Shown here: one piece after another, positions 46,565 to 56,651 of the stretch
Numbering within the stretch: the first letter of the stretch is position 1
Layout: the number at the start of each line of letters is the position of its first letter
Assembly (NCBI GenBank): GCA_002914845.1
Contig: JXTC01000212.1
Span: 158,718-222,717, forward strand
Direction: 5' to 3'
Origin: Trema orientale
Taxonomy: Eukaryota; Streptophyta; Magnoliopsida; Rosales; Cannabaceae
DNA: 64,000 nucleotides
Notes under the pieces: generated by a model
What the model was told of the DNA's origin: nothing
Seen by the model: the letters and a program-made list of their open reading frames with translations, nothing else
Database searches by the model: none
Program-made: the position numbers and the translations under genes

Positions 46565-47869
46565 TTAAACTTTGCGAGCATCCTCTTCCGTAAAAGTGAT
46601 CAGCTCGTTCTCTCTACGGAAGCTCTTTATTAGATGGTCTTCGAGGTGGTGGACTTTCGTTATTGGAGCTTCTCGAGCTTCACGAACATAATTCTTCTGG
46701 CTCGTCCTCGAACTCCCTGCGACATGAGGTCCTCCGAAAATGGTTCGAATTTCTCCTCGAATAAGATTGTCACAAGCTGGGGAGCCTACTCTCCTTTCAC
46801 TACCCTCCCTTTGGTCAAAGTCTCTCCTCCTTTGGTACCTTTCAAGGTATCCCTGTCGGATCAATTCTTCATTCTCGTCCTTCAGGTCGCAACAGTCATT
46901 GGTGTTATGACCGTTATCGCGGTGGAATTGGTAGTACTTGTTCTGGTCCCTTCTTGCACTTTTTTCTTTAACAGGGGAGGTCGTCTGTATGTAACTCTAT
47001 CCTCGGTAGCCATCAACATGTTCTCCCTACTATAGGTGAGCTCGGTATAATAGTTGAACTTAGGAGAGCGAGCGTACCTCCTATCCTCTGCTCGAGGTTT
47101 CTTCTCATCTTTTTTCGAAGAAAATGCGGCTTGCTCACCGTTGCCTTTCCTCTTCTTCTTGTTTCCTTTTTTGTCGGACTCATTGCCTTTCTGATGATCT
47201 GCCGATTCCTCCACGTTCTCAACATGCATATATTTTTCGGCTCTCTGGTAGAAATCTTCCACATCAGTACAATAGACTTTTAGAAGATTTTTCCAAAGAG
47301 GTGTTTGGGGGCGGACTCCTCCTGCCAGAGCCATCAAGAGTCCTCCTTCCGGTACCTTAGTCACTTTAGCAGCTTCTTTATTGAATCGCTTCAACTAAGA
47401 ATGAAGGCTCTCGTTTTCTCTTTGCTTGACATTGGTTAATGCCAAGCAAGGGGTGGCGTAGGCCCTGGAGGCCTGAAATTGGCGGACAAAGTCTTAGGTT
47501 GACTGTTGCCAAGAGGTTATTGATCCCTCCGGCTTATTTTTAAACCACTTTTTAGCTCTTTCTATGAGTGTAAGTGGACCCTCCAGCTTAGACTCGTTCA
47601 ACAATCTCTAAGTGGTCGCGAGGGTCCATCTTTCCCTCGTAGGCAGTGATGGTTAGCATCTTGAGGCCATCGGGTAAAGGGGCGTCCTGAATCTCAGATG
47701 AGAATGGTAAGTATTCCCCTTCTACCTGATACTCCTTGTGAGTAGTCAGGCGATTCTGCTTGTTTTGCGTATGAGCTACTTCTTGAGCAAGCTGATCATC
47801 AATTGGGACCGAAGCAGTCGAACCCCTACTGGTCGAACTCTGCGATGTACTCGTTTTTCGCTGGTTCAA
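46565..47869 (-). pseudogene. gag of the Tat element
   Basis: The N-terminal segment at 47588-47869 (DLREQ-type charged start, then PLPDGLKMLTITAYEGKMDP) leads to the capsid part near 47400-47600. Then 46882-47394 encodes RFNKEAAKVTKVPEGGLLMA, a Lys/Glu-rich region and YTELTYSRENMLM, and 46565-46864 a basic nucleocapsid-like tail. Typical Tat gag order. Broken. Confidence 0.78.
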
Positions 47870-47889
47870 GTGATCACGAAGATCGTATC

Positions 47890-48790
47890 TTTGTTCCCGA
47901 TCTAAGTCTCCTGGTGCTCGACCAACTCTCTCAAATGGAGATACTTTTGGTGATGAAGATAATCGGGATTCTATTGTTGATAATAGGAGGAATGTTGGGC
48001 AGTTTAGAGGAGCTAGGAATCGAGAAGATAATTTATTGGGTAGTATTAAAATGAAGATTCCATCCTTTCAAGGTAAGACGATCCAAACGCTTACCTTGAG
48101 TGGGAAAAGAAGGTAGAATTAGTATTTGATTGCCTCAATTACTCCGAAATTAAGAAGGTAAAGCTTGCTGCCATTGAATTTTTAGATTATGCAATTGTTT
48201 GGTAAGATCAGTTAGTGATGAATAGGAGAAGAAATAGGGAGCGTCCAATAGAGACATGGGAGGAGATCTATGATGAGAAAGTAGTTTTTTCTAAGCTACT
48301 ACTATCGGGAATTGTATAATAAATTGCAAAGCCTTAGGCAAGGTAACCAGAGTATAGAGGAATATTATAAGGAGATGGAGGTTGCTATGATTCGAGGGAA
48401 CGTAGAGGAGGATCGGGAGGCTACAATATCTAGATTCTTGGTTGGTTTGAATCGAGAAATTACTAATATGGTGGAATTGTAACATTATGTGGAGTTGGAA
48501 GATATGGTCCATATGGCTATAAAAATTAAGAACTAACTCAAGAGGAGGGGTAGCACACGTCTAAGCCAAAATTCAAGTACATCTGCTTGAAAATCGAATC
48601 AATGGAAGAAGGATGAGAGGCAACCTACAGTGAAGCCAAAAACTGAGCAAAAGCAAGATGTGACTAGCCATGAAAATCAAGATAAATCTGATTCTTCTAC
48701 TTCTAGAAATTGTTATATCAAGTGTTTTAAATGCTAAGGAAGGGGGTCACATAGCTAGTCAATGTCCAAACAAAAGAGTAATGGTGTTAC
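47890..48790 (+). pseudogene. gag and zinc knuckle of the CRM-like element
   Basis: Recognisable gag strings: KMKIPSFQG, VELVFDCLNYSEIKKVKLAA-like block near 48110-48185, YKEMEVAMIRGNVEEDREAT near 48370-48425, and VELEDMVHMAIKI near 48490-48530. A CxxCxxxGHxxxxC-type knuckle is at about 48710-48770. Broken. Confidence 0.75.
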
Positions 48791-48979
48791 GAGATAACAG
48801 TAAGATTGAGATTGAAGATAAAGATGACACTAACTCTATGCCACCATTGGAGGATGCCGATGAAGAGGAATATCCTGCCCAAGGAGATTTGTTGGTGGCA
48901 AGGAGAGCTCTTAGTGTGTAAGCCAAAGATGAAGAACAGGTGCAACCAGAAAACATCTTTCATACTAGGTGCCACGTTT

Positions 48980-49620
48980 AAAACAAGGTATGTAGTATAA
49001 TTATTAATGGTGGTAGTTGTACTAATGTTGCTAGCACTACTATGGTGGAGAAATTAGGGTTGCTAACTATGAAGCATCCCTGGCCTAACAAGTTGCAGTG
49101 GTTAAACGATAGTGGTGAAGTGAAGATAAACAAACAAGTGTTAGTTTCTTTTCGTATCGGAAAATATGAAGATGAAGTTTTGTGCGATGTGGTTCCGATG
49201 CAAGTTGGACACTTGTTACTAGGTTGACCATGGTAATTTGATAGGTGTGTTAAACATGATTGCTTCACCAATAAGTACTCGTTTATACTGAATCAGCGAC
49301 CAATCACTCTTGTACTTTTAGCACCAAAACAAGTTTATGAAGATCAAGTGAGGTTACAAAAAGAGAGTGAACAAAAGAGAAAGAGTGAAAAAGAGAGAGA
49401 AGCCGAAGAAAAAAAGAGAGAAAAGGCAATAATATATTCGGCCACTGAGAGAAAAACAGAGAGAAAACAAAATAGTTTTTATGCAAAAGCCAAAGAAATT
49501 AAGAGAGCGATGTTTTCAAACCAGCCGATAATTGTACTCTTGTACAAGGAAGCATTTTTAAATACTAACGATCTTGATTCTGCTTTACCTAGTTCTGTTG
49601 TTTCTCAATCGTAAGAATTC
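48980..49620 (+). pseudogene. Protease and charged linker of the CRM-like element
   Basis: The protease-like segment reads GGSCTNVASTTMVEKLGL, then FRIGKYEDEVLCDVVPMQVG near 49150-49210. A Lys/Glu/Arg-rich linker (49348-49450) and an EFDDVFPDEVPHGLPPIRG start-of-RT segment follow. The charged linker is part of this family's normal pol and not a separate gene. Confidence 0.68.
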
Positions 49621-50500
49621 GATGATGTTTTTCCCGACGAGGTGCCACATGGTTTGCCTCCAATTAGGGGAATAGAACATCAAATTGATTTTGTACCCGG
49701 TACTGCCATTCCAAATCGACCAGCATATAGGAGTAAACCCGAAGAGATAAAGGAGCTTCAAAGGCTGGTTAGTGAATTGATGAAAAAGGGGTACGTTAGA
49801 GAAAGCATGAGTCCATGTGTAGTTCTGGTAATTTTGGTTCCTAAGAAGGATAAATTATGGAGAATGTGTATTGATTGCCGAGCAATTAACAACATAACGG
49901 TAAAGTATCGTCATCCTATTCCTCGCTTGGATGATATATTGGATGAATTGCATGGTTCTTGTGTCCTTTTTAAAATTAATTTGAAAAGTGGATATCATCA
50001 AATCCAAATGAAAGATGGTGATGAGTGGAAAACTACGTTTAAAATAAAATATGATTTATATGAGTGGTTAGTTATGCCTTTTGGATTAACTAATGCTCCT
50101 AGCGCTTTCATGAGATTAATGAACCATGTTTTGCGTGCTTTTATTGGAAAATTCATAGTTATTTATTTTGATGATATTCTGATTTATAACAAAAACTTGG
50201 ATGAACATGTAGTACATTTGAAATCTGTTTTAGATGTACTTAGAAAAGAAAAGTTGTTTGCTAATTTGAAAAAGTGTACTTTTTGCACTGATAAACTTGT
50301 GTTTCTAGGATTTGTTGTGAGTACACTGGGTATACAGGTTGATGAGGAGAAGGTATGTGCAATCCAAGCGTGGCCGAGTCCGACGACTGTAGGAAATGTG
50401 AGAAGTTTTTATGAACTTGCTAGTTTCTACTGGCAGTTTGTGAAAGACTTTAGTACATTGGCTGCACCATTTACCGAAATAATAAAAAAAAAAATTTGAT
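49621..50500 (+). pseudogene. Reverse transcriptase of the CRM-like element
   Basis: Best-preserved part of this element. RT blocks are visible in order: LPPIRGIEHQIDFVPG, KKGYVRESMSPC, MCIDCRAINNITVKYRHPIP, LKSGYHQIQMKDGDEWKTTF, MPFGLTNAPSAFMRLMN, the catalytic YFDDILIY box near 50165-50190, and KKCTFCTDKLVFLGFVVS. The series is typical of plant chromoviruses. Confidence 0.85.
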
Positions 50501-51000
50501 TTCAAGTGGGGAGAAGAACAAGAAAAGGCGTTTCAACTGATCAAGCAAAAACTGACCAACGCCTCCTTATTGTCTTTACCTAACCTTAATAAAACGTTTG
50601 AAATTGAATGTGATGTTTCAGGTATTGATATAGGTGTAGTTTTAATGTAGGAGGGATGACCAATTGCTTATTTCAGTGAGAAACTAAGTAGGGCATCTTT
50701 AAACTACCCGACTTATGATAAGGAGTTGTATGCATCGGTTAGGGCTTTGGAGACATAGCAGCACTACCTATGGCCAAAAAAATTCGTGATCTATACAGAT
50801 CATGAGTCATTGAAACACCTAAGGGGCCAACATAAGCTGAGCAAGAGACATACCCAATGGTTTGAGTTCATTGAGACATTTCTGTACATTATTCGATATA
50901 AACAAGGTAAGAAAAATGTCGTCGTAGACGCATTTTCTCGCAGGTACGTATTATTTTCTACTCTTGATGTTAAAATACTTGGTTTTGAGTATATTAAATA
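50501..51000 (+). pseudogene. RNase H of the CRM-like element
   Basis: Strings such as [42 protein letters not shown] and [19 protein letters not shown] are visible, giving the D/E/D catalytic positions of gypsy RNase H. Broken. Confidence 0.78.
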
Positions 51001-51049
51001 ATTATATCCTTTAGACCATGACTTTAGTTAAGAGTATGTATCTTGTGAA

Positions 51050-52226
51050 AAGACAGCCAATGGTAAGTACTTTAGGCATGAGGAATTCTTATTTCGAGAA
51101 AGTAAATTATGCATACCAAATTGTTCCATGCGAGATTTGCTAGTGAGAGAGTCATATGGAGGAGGTTTAATGGGACATTTTGGAGTTGAAAAGACTTTAG
51201 CTGTTTTACAGGAATAATTCTATTGGCCACACATGAAACGGAATGTTGAGAGAATTTGTGGTAGATGTGTCATGTGTAGGCAAGCAAAATCCTAAGTGCA
51301 ACCCCATGGTTTATACACCCCACTACCCATTCCTAGTGAGCCTTGGATTGATATTTCAATAGACTTTGTGTTAGGTTTGCCTAGGTCTAAACGGGGTAGA
51401 GATTCAATTTTTATGGTGGTAGATAGATTTTCTAAGACGGCACACTTCATTCCATGTCACAAATCTGATGATGCTTCCCATGTTGTTGATTTGTTCTTTA
51501 GAGATACTGTAAGATTGCATGGCATACTAAGAACAATTGTTTCAGATAAAGATGCTAAGTTTTTGAGTTACTTCTAGAAGACTTTATAGGCTAAGTTAGG
51601 AACTAAGTTATTATTTTCAACTACTTATCATCCTCAAACCGATGGTTAAACTGAAGTAGTGAATAGGACTTTGTCTACTTTGTTGAGGGCTATTGTTAAA
51701 AAGAATATCAAAACTTAGGAAGAGTGTTTACCACATGTTGAGTTTGCTTATAATCATTCTGTTTATTGTGCTACTAAATTTTATTTGAAATTGTTTATGG
51801 TTTTAATCCTTTAACTCCTTTGGATTTATCACCATTACCTTTGTCTGAGCGTGTGAATTTAGATGGAAAAAGAAAAGCTGACCTTATAAAGTAGATTCAT
51901 GAGAAAGCAAAGCTCAACATCGAACGAAGGACTGAACAATATGCCAAACAAGCCAACAAAGGCCGACAACAGGTGGTCTTTGAAACTGGTGACTGGGTTT
52001 GGATGCACATACGAAAGGAGTGATTTTCGACACAAAGGAAATCCAAGCTGTTACCTAGAGGAGATGGACCTGTCCAAGTCTTGGAATGGATTAACGACAA
52101 TGCATACAAGTTTGACTTGCCTAGTGAGTATAATGTGAGTGCTACTTTCAATGTTTCTAATTTGAGTCCTTTTGTTACAGGTGATGAACTTGATTTGAGG
52201 ACAAATCCTTTTTAAGAGGAGGGAAA
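51050..52226 (+). pseudogene. Integrase of the CRM-like element
   Basis: Zinc domain (CGRCVMCRQAKS near 51250-51290), core ([46 protein letters not shown], then YHPQTDG), and C-terminal part ([43 protein letters not shown]). Broken. Confidence 0.8.
52211..52226 (+). other. Polypurine tract of the CRM-like element
   Basis: TTTAAGAGGAGGGAAA sits directly before the LTR start TGATGAGGACATGAC. It overlaps the end of pol coding, as does the LTR start. Confidence 0.6.
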
Positions 52227-52986
52227 TGATGAGGACATGACAAGCACGAGAACATAGAATGTGGATCCTATTCAAGTTCCCATTGGTCCAGTTAGAAGAG
52301 CACGTGCCAATATATTCAAAAATGCATTAAGTGGGCTAATTTAAGGGATTTGGGCTTAGTCATACACGTGGAGGCCTATTGATGAAGATGAACGAATTTC
52401 TAAGCCCATAACGAGCTTAATTCAAGTGCAAGAGAGTCAATAGGCGCATAGAAATCTACTTTGTAAAGACTTGGACGCCAAGTTATAGCTTACTTTCCTA
52501 TTTTAGTTTTTATCGGTAGTTTTCCAAAATGATTTATTTACTTATTTCTTTTCCTTTATTGGCGTGTAATAGGCTGAAATTTAAGGGATTAAAATCAGAT
52601 TGATTCCCTTTTAATTGAGGCCGAATTTAGGATAGTTATTAGGTGGTAATTTTCCAACTTTCCTTTTCTGGTTTTAGTAAGTTACTTTAGGCGTTTTAGG
52701 ATATTTTATGACTGAAATTTCGTGGCCTTTGGCCTATATATTATACACTTTTTATTCAATAAGATCAGATTACAATTCATTAAAAATTGAGAGCAATTTC
52801 TCTTTATTTCTTTGAGAATTTATTCGAACTTATCAAAATTCTCTGTGGCATTCATCCCTTGACTTATCAATCGAATTTTTCATCCTTGATTGTGGCGTCT
52901 TCCTTTATACTAAGGTTCATATCTCTTTATAGTATTTGGTTGAGATTTTCCATTCGAATCTGATTGTAGAACGGTCCTAGGCATCA
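52227..52986 (+). repeat. 3' LTR of the CRM-like element
   Basis: About 760 bp from TGATGAGGACATGA to CCTAGGCATCA. Contains CTATATATTATACACTTTTT near 52733-52752 (TATA) and an AATAAGATCAG string near 52760. The left end is anchored by the polypurine tract; the right end is chosen from the CA terminus and a change of composition. Confidence 0.6.
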
Positions 52987-55013
52987 TCCTTGTTTCAGGT
53001 TTCGGCACAAGTTGGCAGGGTTCGTATCGTAAACACCTATTTCTAGCGAAAGTCCGACGAAGCCTTTCCCGATGTCGACGATGGCCGCCACTAGTTGAAA
53101 AAGAAAGCCCAGCCTCAAACGAATTGTGCGCCCCAAATCCCTGCCCCGCCGGAGCTCACAATTGCCGGAAAAAGTCAAAAAATGCACGGCTTTCGAAGCT
53201 TGCCGGTGCCGATTCTGGCATCCTTTCGCCGTAAAACTGGTCGGGTTCAACTCGTCTCATCACGATCTTTCTTGTGGTATATTTATCTAAACTCGAATTT
53301 GCCCGAATTGAATTTTACCATTTTTGTCAATTTTGAGCTATTTTTGTTTTGTGTTCAAATTTTTCAATCTGATCGTTAGATCGTAAAATAAACCTCATAT
53401 TTGTAATGTACTCATAAAAATAAGAATTTTGATATATATATTGACCATATTTGGTGACGGACACGAAAAAGAAAATCTGACGGTTTAGATTTCCTCATTT
53501 TGCATAACGTGAGCCCGGGTTCAGCCCGAGCACGAATAGGTCAAATTATATGTCTAACTTAGTATTTTTTGGTACTCTGAATTCAGTGGTGAAGTCTGTT
53601 TCACGATCTGAAGCTCTGATTAAAAATCGAGTTTTCAAACCTATCGATCAAAGGTTCAAAAATGACGCTCGACCTTCCAAACTGCACCCAAACGACACCT
53701 AACGCTCCTCATAGCTCCGTAACGCTATTTTGTCACTTGATTGAGGTAGGGATTCGATCACTTGATTCTAAAATTATTTTAATTTTTAAATTACATATTT
53801 TCAATAAAAATAGAATTTCGTGATTTAATTTCTAAAAATTGTATTTATATATGTTTTCGAAATGATTTGATATATGAACTGTCTGGGAGACACGTTATAC
53901 TGGTTGGTGTGTCATATATACTATTTTGAATTATTTTCTGTAGAAAATTGGATTTTTGGGTTTTGATCTAAAACAGCTGTTATACTGCCGAAATTTTTAG
54001 AAAATCCAAAATGATTTGAGAACTCAGTTTTGAGGACTAAAAATAGTTTGATTAAAGAATACTACATAGTTATTTTGTGATTTTGTAGAAATGGTGCATA
54101 TCCTTATTCTGTCCTTATATAACATTTGTATGCATTCATATACTTACGCGGCCGTCGGACTTATGGTATCTCACATTGGGTGCTCAGACTTATAATCGCC
54201 TCTTTAGGTGGCTCGAACTTACGGGTGACCCACTAGGACACCTCGGACATCATGATTGCATACATAGTTATACGTTGGCTTGAATAGATATGTACTGGTT
54301 TTGATGGATGTTTTACAATGGTTTGGAATGTTTGATCTATTGGACTGAGATTTCCACTTGAACTTTGTAAACTATTTTGAAGGACTACTAACCATGTAGA
54401 ACTTTCAACGTGAGTATATTTATTATGTATAAAAACTTATAATCGATTCTCTACTGAGCATTCACGTGCTCACCCTCCTACTTCCTCCCACTTTCAGGTG
54501 TTGATTTATTTTGAGGTAATTATCTAGGTGGCTAGACAAGTTTGTTTGGTGTATGTATATCGTTTCCCACACCCTCAATGGTTGGTTCCTATTCTATAAC
54601 ATCTCTTCCTTTCTATGTCAAATTTATTTAGTCAATGACAGTGTACTTACTAAGTGGATGTATGAGGATGATTTAATTTCTATAAAATTGAGTATCTATA
54701 AATACTAATAATTTTATGTAAATCAATTGGATATTGGATTTAAGTTTTAAATAGACTCGTTTTACCAAAATTTATGAAATAACCAAGGTTCCTAAATTAA
54801 TTAATTAGAATTTCCTCTAAACTTTAAATGAAGGACTTCCTTGGGAAATTAATAGTAATGAAAAGTTTCTTGATTATGAAATTTGATTACTTTTGATGAC
54901 TAAATCAAAAAATTTTAAGTATTTGATTTTCTGGAATTTTAGAAAATTATTTTTTATTACTATTTTTACTTAAATTTACTAAAAGTCACGACCTTGGATT
55001 TTCGGTCGTGACA
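52987..55013 (+). repeat. Tekay-type LTR or LTR remnant
   Basis: Ends TTTTCGGTCGTGACA at 55013, a chromovirus LTR end, with the preceding TAGTGAGTA/GTGCTCACCCTCC and TTTCAGGTG landmarks near 54440-54500. The 5' part includes a GC-rich ACGATGGCCGCCACTAG stretch near 53080. A TGTGACxCCC start is not present; the sequence meets the CRM-like LTR at its left border. No clear primer site after 55013, so probably a solo or partial LTR. Confidence 0.5.
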
Positions 55014-55759
55014 GGTTTCATTGGTCTGAATTGACTCATTTAACTAGTAATTTTATAATTTATCGTTGTTTTATGGACTTTTCTTCTCCAAATTATTTAG
55101 ATGTTAACAAACAAAAACTATTAAAAATTCCTGAAGCAACAAATTAACTATAAAGCGTTTAAACAAAATTTAAAGGCAAAAAAAAAAACTCGAAAAATAA
55201 TTGGCTACTATTGATTATAGATTAAGCATATCTCATAATAGTTTAGTGCATACTATTAATTTTCAAATATCAACTTCAACTACAAATTAGGAATTTACTC
55301 ATGTCGACAGGTGATTATTCAAAATTCCTCATTATTGTAACAATAGAAAATTTTCAAACTTAAAATAAAATATTACAAGTTTTCTGCATCGTTGTTTGAC
55401 TAGAGTTACATTCATGGATTATAGAATAATAATTATAGAATAATAATGAAATTTTTGTATCAAGACTGTTTGGTTGGATAGAAGGGGCGTATAAGGGATA
55501 TTGGAGAGAATATTTACTCTCTCTTCTGGCCAAACAAAGCCGACTTAACCTTGGTTAAGGAGGATAGAGAATCTATTTTTTTATGATGAATAATACCCAA
55601 AATTGAGAAGAAGCATCAGGGAAAGTAAATGAGAATCCAAATTAGGTTGGCAAAGAAGCAAACTCCAACCCCACGCTCAACAAAAACAAAGCCAAAAAAG
55701 TCTATTAAAGGAATAATTTAAATAGAAACAAAAGTCGACAAAAACCAATAAAAAGGTGA
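55014..55759. other. Intergenic, no gene recognised
   Basis: AT-rich. A short imperfect hairpin lies at about 55467-55540 (GTTTGGTTGGATAGAAG pairing loosely with CTCTTCTGGCCAAAC), perhaps the end of a small DNA element. Confidence 0.4.
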
Positions 55760-56250
55760 AAAATGTCTAGCGAGTTATACCTCATTTAAACCTGATTAGG
55801 TAAAATCCTAGTCATGAAAAAAAAGTATATCAGTTGAATCGATAGTACGGTAAAAAAATAATGTCTCCGTACAGTCCTGGAAATAAAATTAATTGGGAGA
55901 AACATGCCACTAATACTTCCATAAAGATTTAGTAAGAAGCAATTTATTCAGCGCAAAAAATTAAGTCCGACTCAATATCCATAGACGCTGCTAAGCAATT
56001 AGCTCCACCGCCTCTATAATAGCTAGTAATTCAGCCTTGGAGGCAAAACACACCAAAAAATAAAAAATGAAATAAAATAAATCCGAACAACCTTTAACAA
56101 AACCTCTGTTATTACCAAAAATCCCTCCAGAAGCAAAAGGGCTCGAACTACAATTTACTACTCCATCCATACATATTAAGCTTAACCTACTCTAGAGAAA
56201 GAGGTTGCCCAAACAATAGGCTTGATGGACGAGGCTTTTCCCAGTTGAAT
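55760..56250 (-). pseudogene. LINE-type RNase H relic (RVT_3-like)
   Basis: Minus-strand translation at 56190 downward gives MDGVVNCSSSPFASGGIFGN, then NRGFVKGC, a low-complexity F-rich insert, then VCFASKAELLAIIEAVELIA and DIESDLIF. This matches the RNase H domain found at the end of plant L1 ORF2 and related proteins: D in MDG, E in KAELLAIIEAVE and D in ESD occupy the three catalytic positions. An internal stop follows VELIA and the frame shifts, so the piece is dead. No RT is seen upstream. It could also derive from a host RNase H-like gene. It ends roughly 240 bp before the MYB TATA box. Confidence 0.6.
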
Positions 56251-56492
56251 TGCAATTGTCAATCCATAAGCAATGTCAAATCATGTAATTAAGGTTAGAA
56301 AATCAAGAAAATGAAAAATCAAAGGACTTTTAAAACTCATATAACTAAACTGTGTACTAAGCACAGCTTATATATAATTTAGCATATGTCACGATTAAGT
56401 AGTATTGTATGCGTTGTCTCATTGTGGTAAATGGTAATAGATTGCTCAACCATTCTTAACATTATTATTATGGTACGACAAAATGCAAGTAC

Positions 56493-56500
56493 TATATAAA
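56493..56500 (+). promoter_or_regulatory. TATA box of the MYB gene
   Basis: TATATAAA, followed by TACCACC, lies 152 bases before the MYB start codon. Transcription would be expected to begin about 30 bases downstream, giving a leader of roughly 125 nt. Confidence 0.55.
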
Positions 56501-56603
56501 TACCACCATCCTCTTACCTTGGAGGAAACCAAACCATCAAATTAGGAGAAAAAAATATCCCAGAAATTTGGAAGTGTGTCTTCATTTCCAGAACATAGGT
56601 CAT

Positions 56604-56627
56604 ATGACTCGTATCAGATTTAGGTGA
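56604..56627 (+). promoter_or_regulatory. Upstream ORF in the MYB leader
   Basis: ATG ACT CGT ATC AGA TTT AGG TGA encodes the 7-residue peptide MTRIRFR and ends 24 bases before the MYB start codon. Its ATG has a weak context (C at -3, A at +4), so leaky scanning is likely. It could reduce translation of the main ORF. It lies inside the leader only if transcription starts near the TATA box noted. Confidence 0.5.
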
Positions 56628-56651
56628 AGGGTACCTTAGTTAGTCTGGCAA

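Larger units (their letters stand above)
42781..47880 (-). mobile_element. Tat-clade Ty3/gypsy element, gag to integrase
   Basis: On the minus strand the domains run gag (about 47870-46565), protease (46560-46247), reverse transcriptase (46078-44998), RNase H (44940-44640), second archaeal-type RNase H (44502-44160) and integrase (about 43870-42800). The extra RNase H before integrase is the mark of the plant Tat group. LTRs could not be delimited on either side; the gag start abuts another element at about 47.88 kb. Many breaks; a fossil. Confidence 0.85.
47890..52986 (+). mobile_element. CRM-like Ty3/gypsy element with 3' LTR
   Basis: Plus-strand order: gag (about 47890-48700), zinc knuckle, protease (about 48980-49250), RT (49620-50500), RNase H (50510-51000), integrase (51050-52200), polypurine tract and LTR (52227-52986). 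The integrase ends with a GDWVWMH/PRGDGP-type block instead of a classical chromodomain. The reading frame tail (LRTNPF, then GPV-RARA) runs into the LTR, as in the centromeric CRM group. A second copy of the 3' part lies at 59570-60575. The 5' LTR is not present at the left border. Broken in many places. The CRM assignment is from memory of motifs, not a tree. Confidence 0.78.

Noticed and set aside
47124-47360. Plus-strand 78-aa ORF with signal-peptide-like start
   Set aside because: Antisense of Tat gag; no independent support.
49348-49614. Lys/Glu-rich protein as a separate host gene
   Set aside because: It sits in frame-order between protease and RT of the CRM-like element, where this family normally has a charged linker.
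53095-53379. 94-aa ORF in a GC-richer stretch
   Set aside because: Lies in an LTR-like segment; no recognisable domain, no splice context and no conserved start.
55467-55540. Short inverted repeat as a MITE
   Set aside because: Arms are short and imperfect, with no target duplication or second copy seen.
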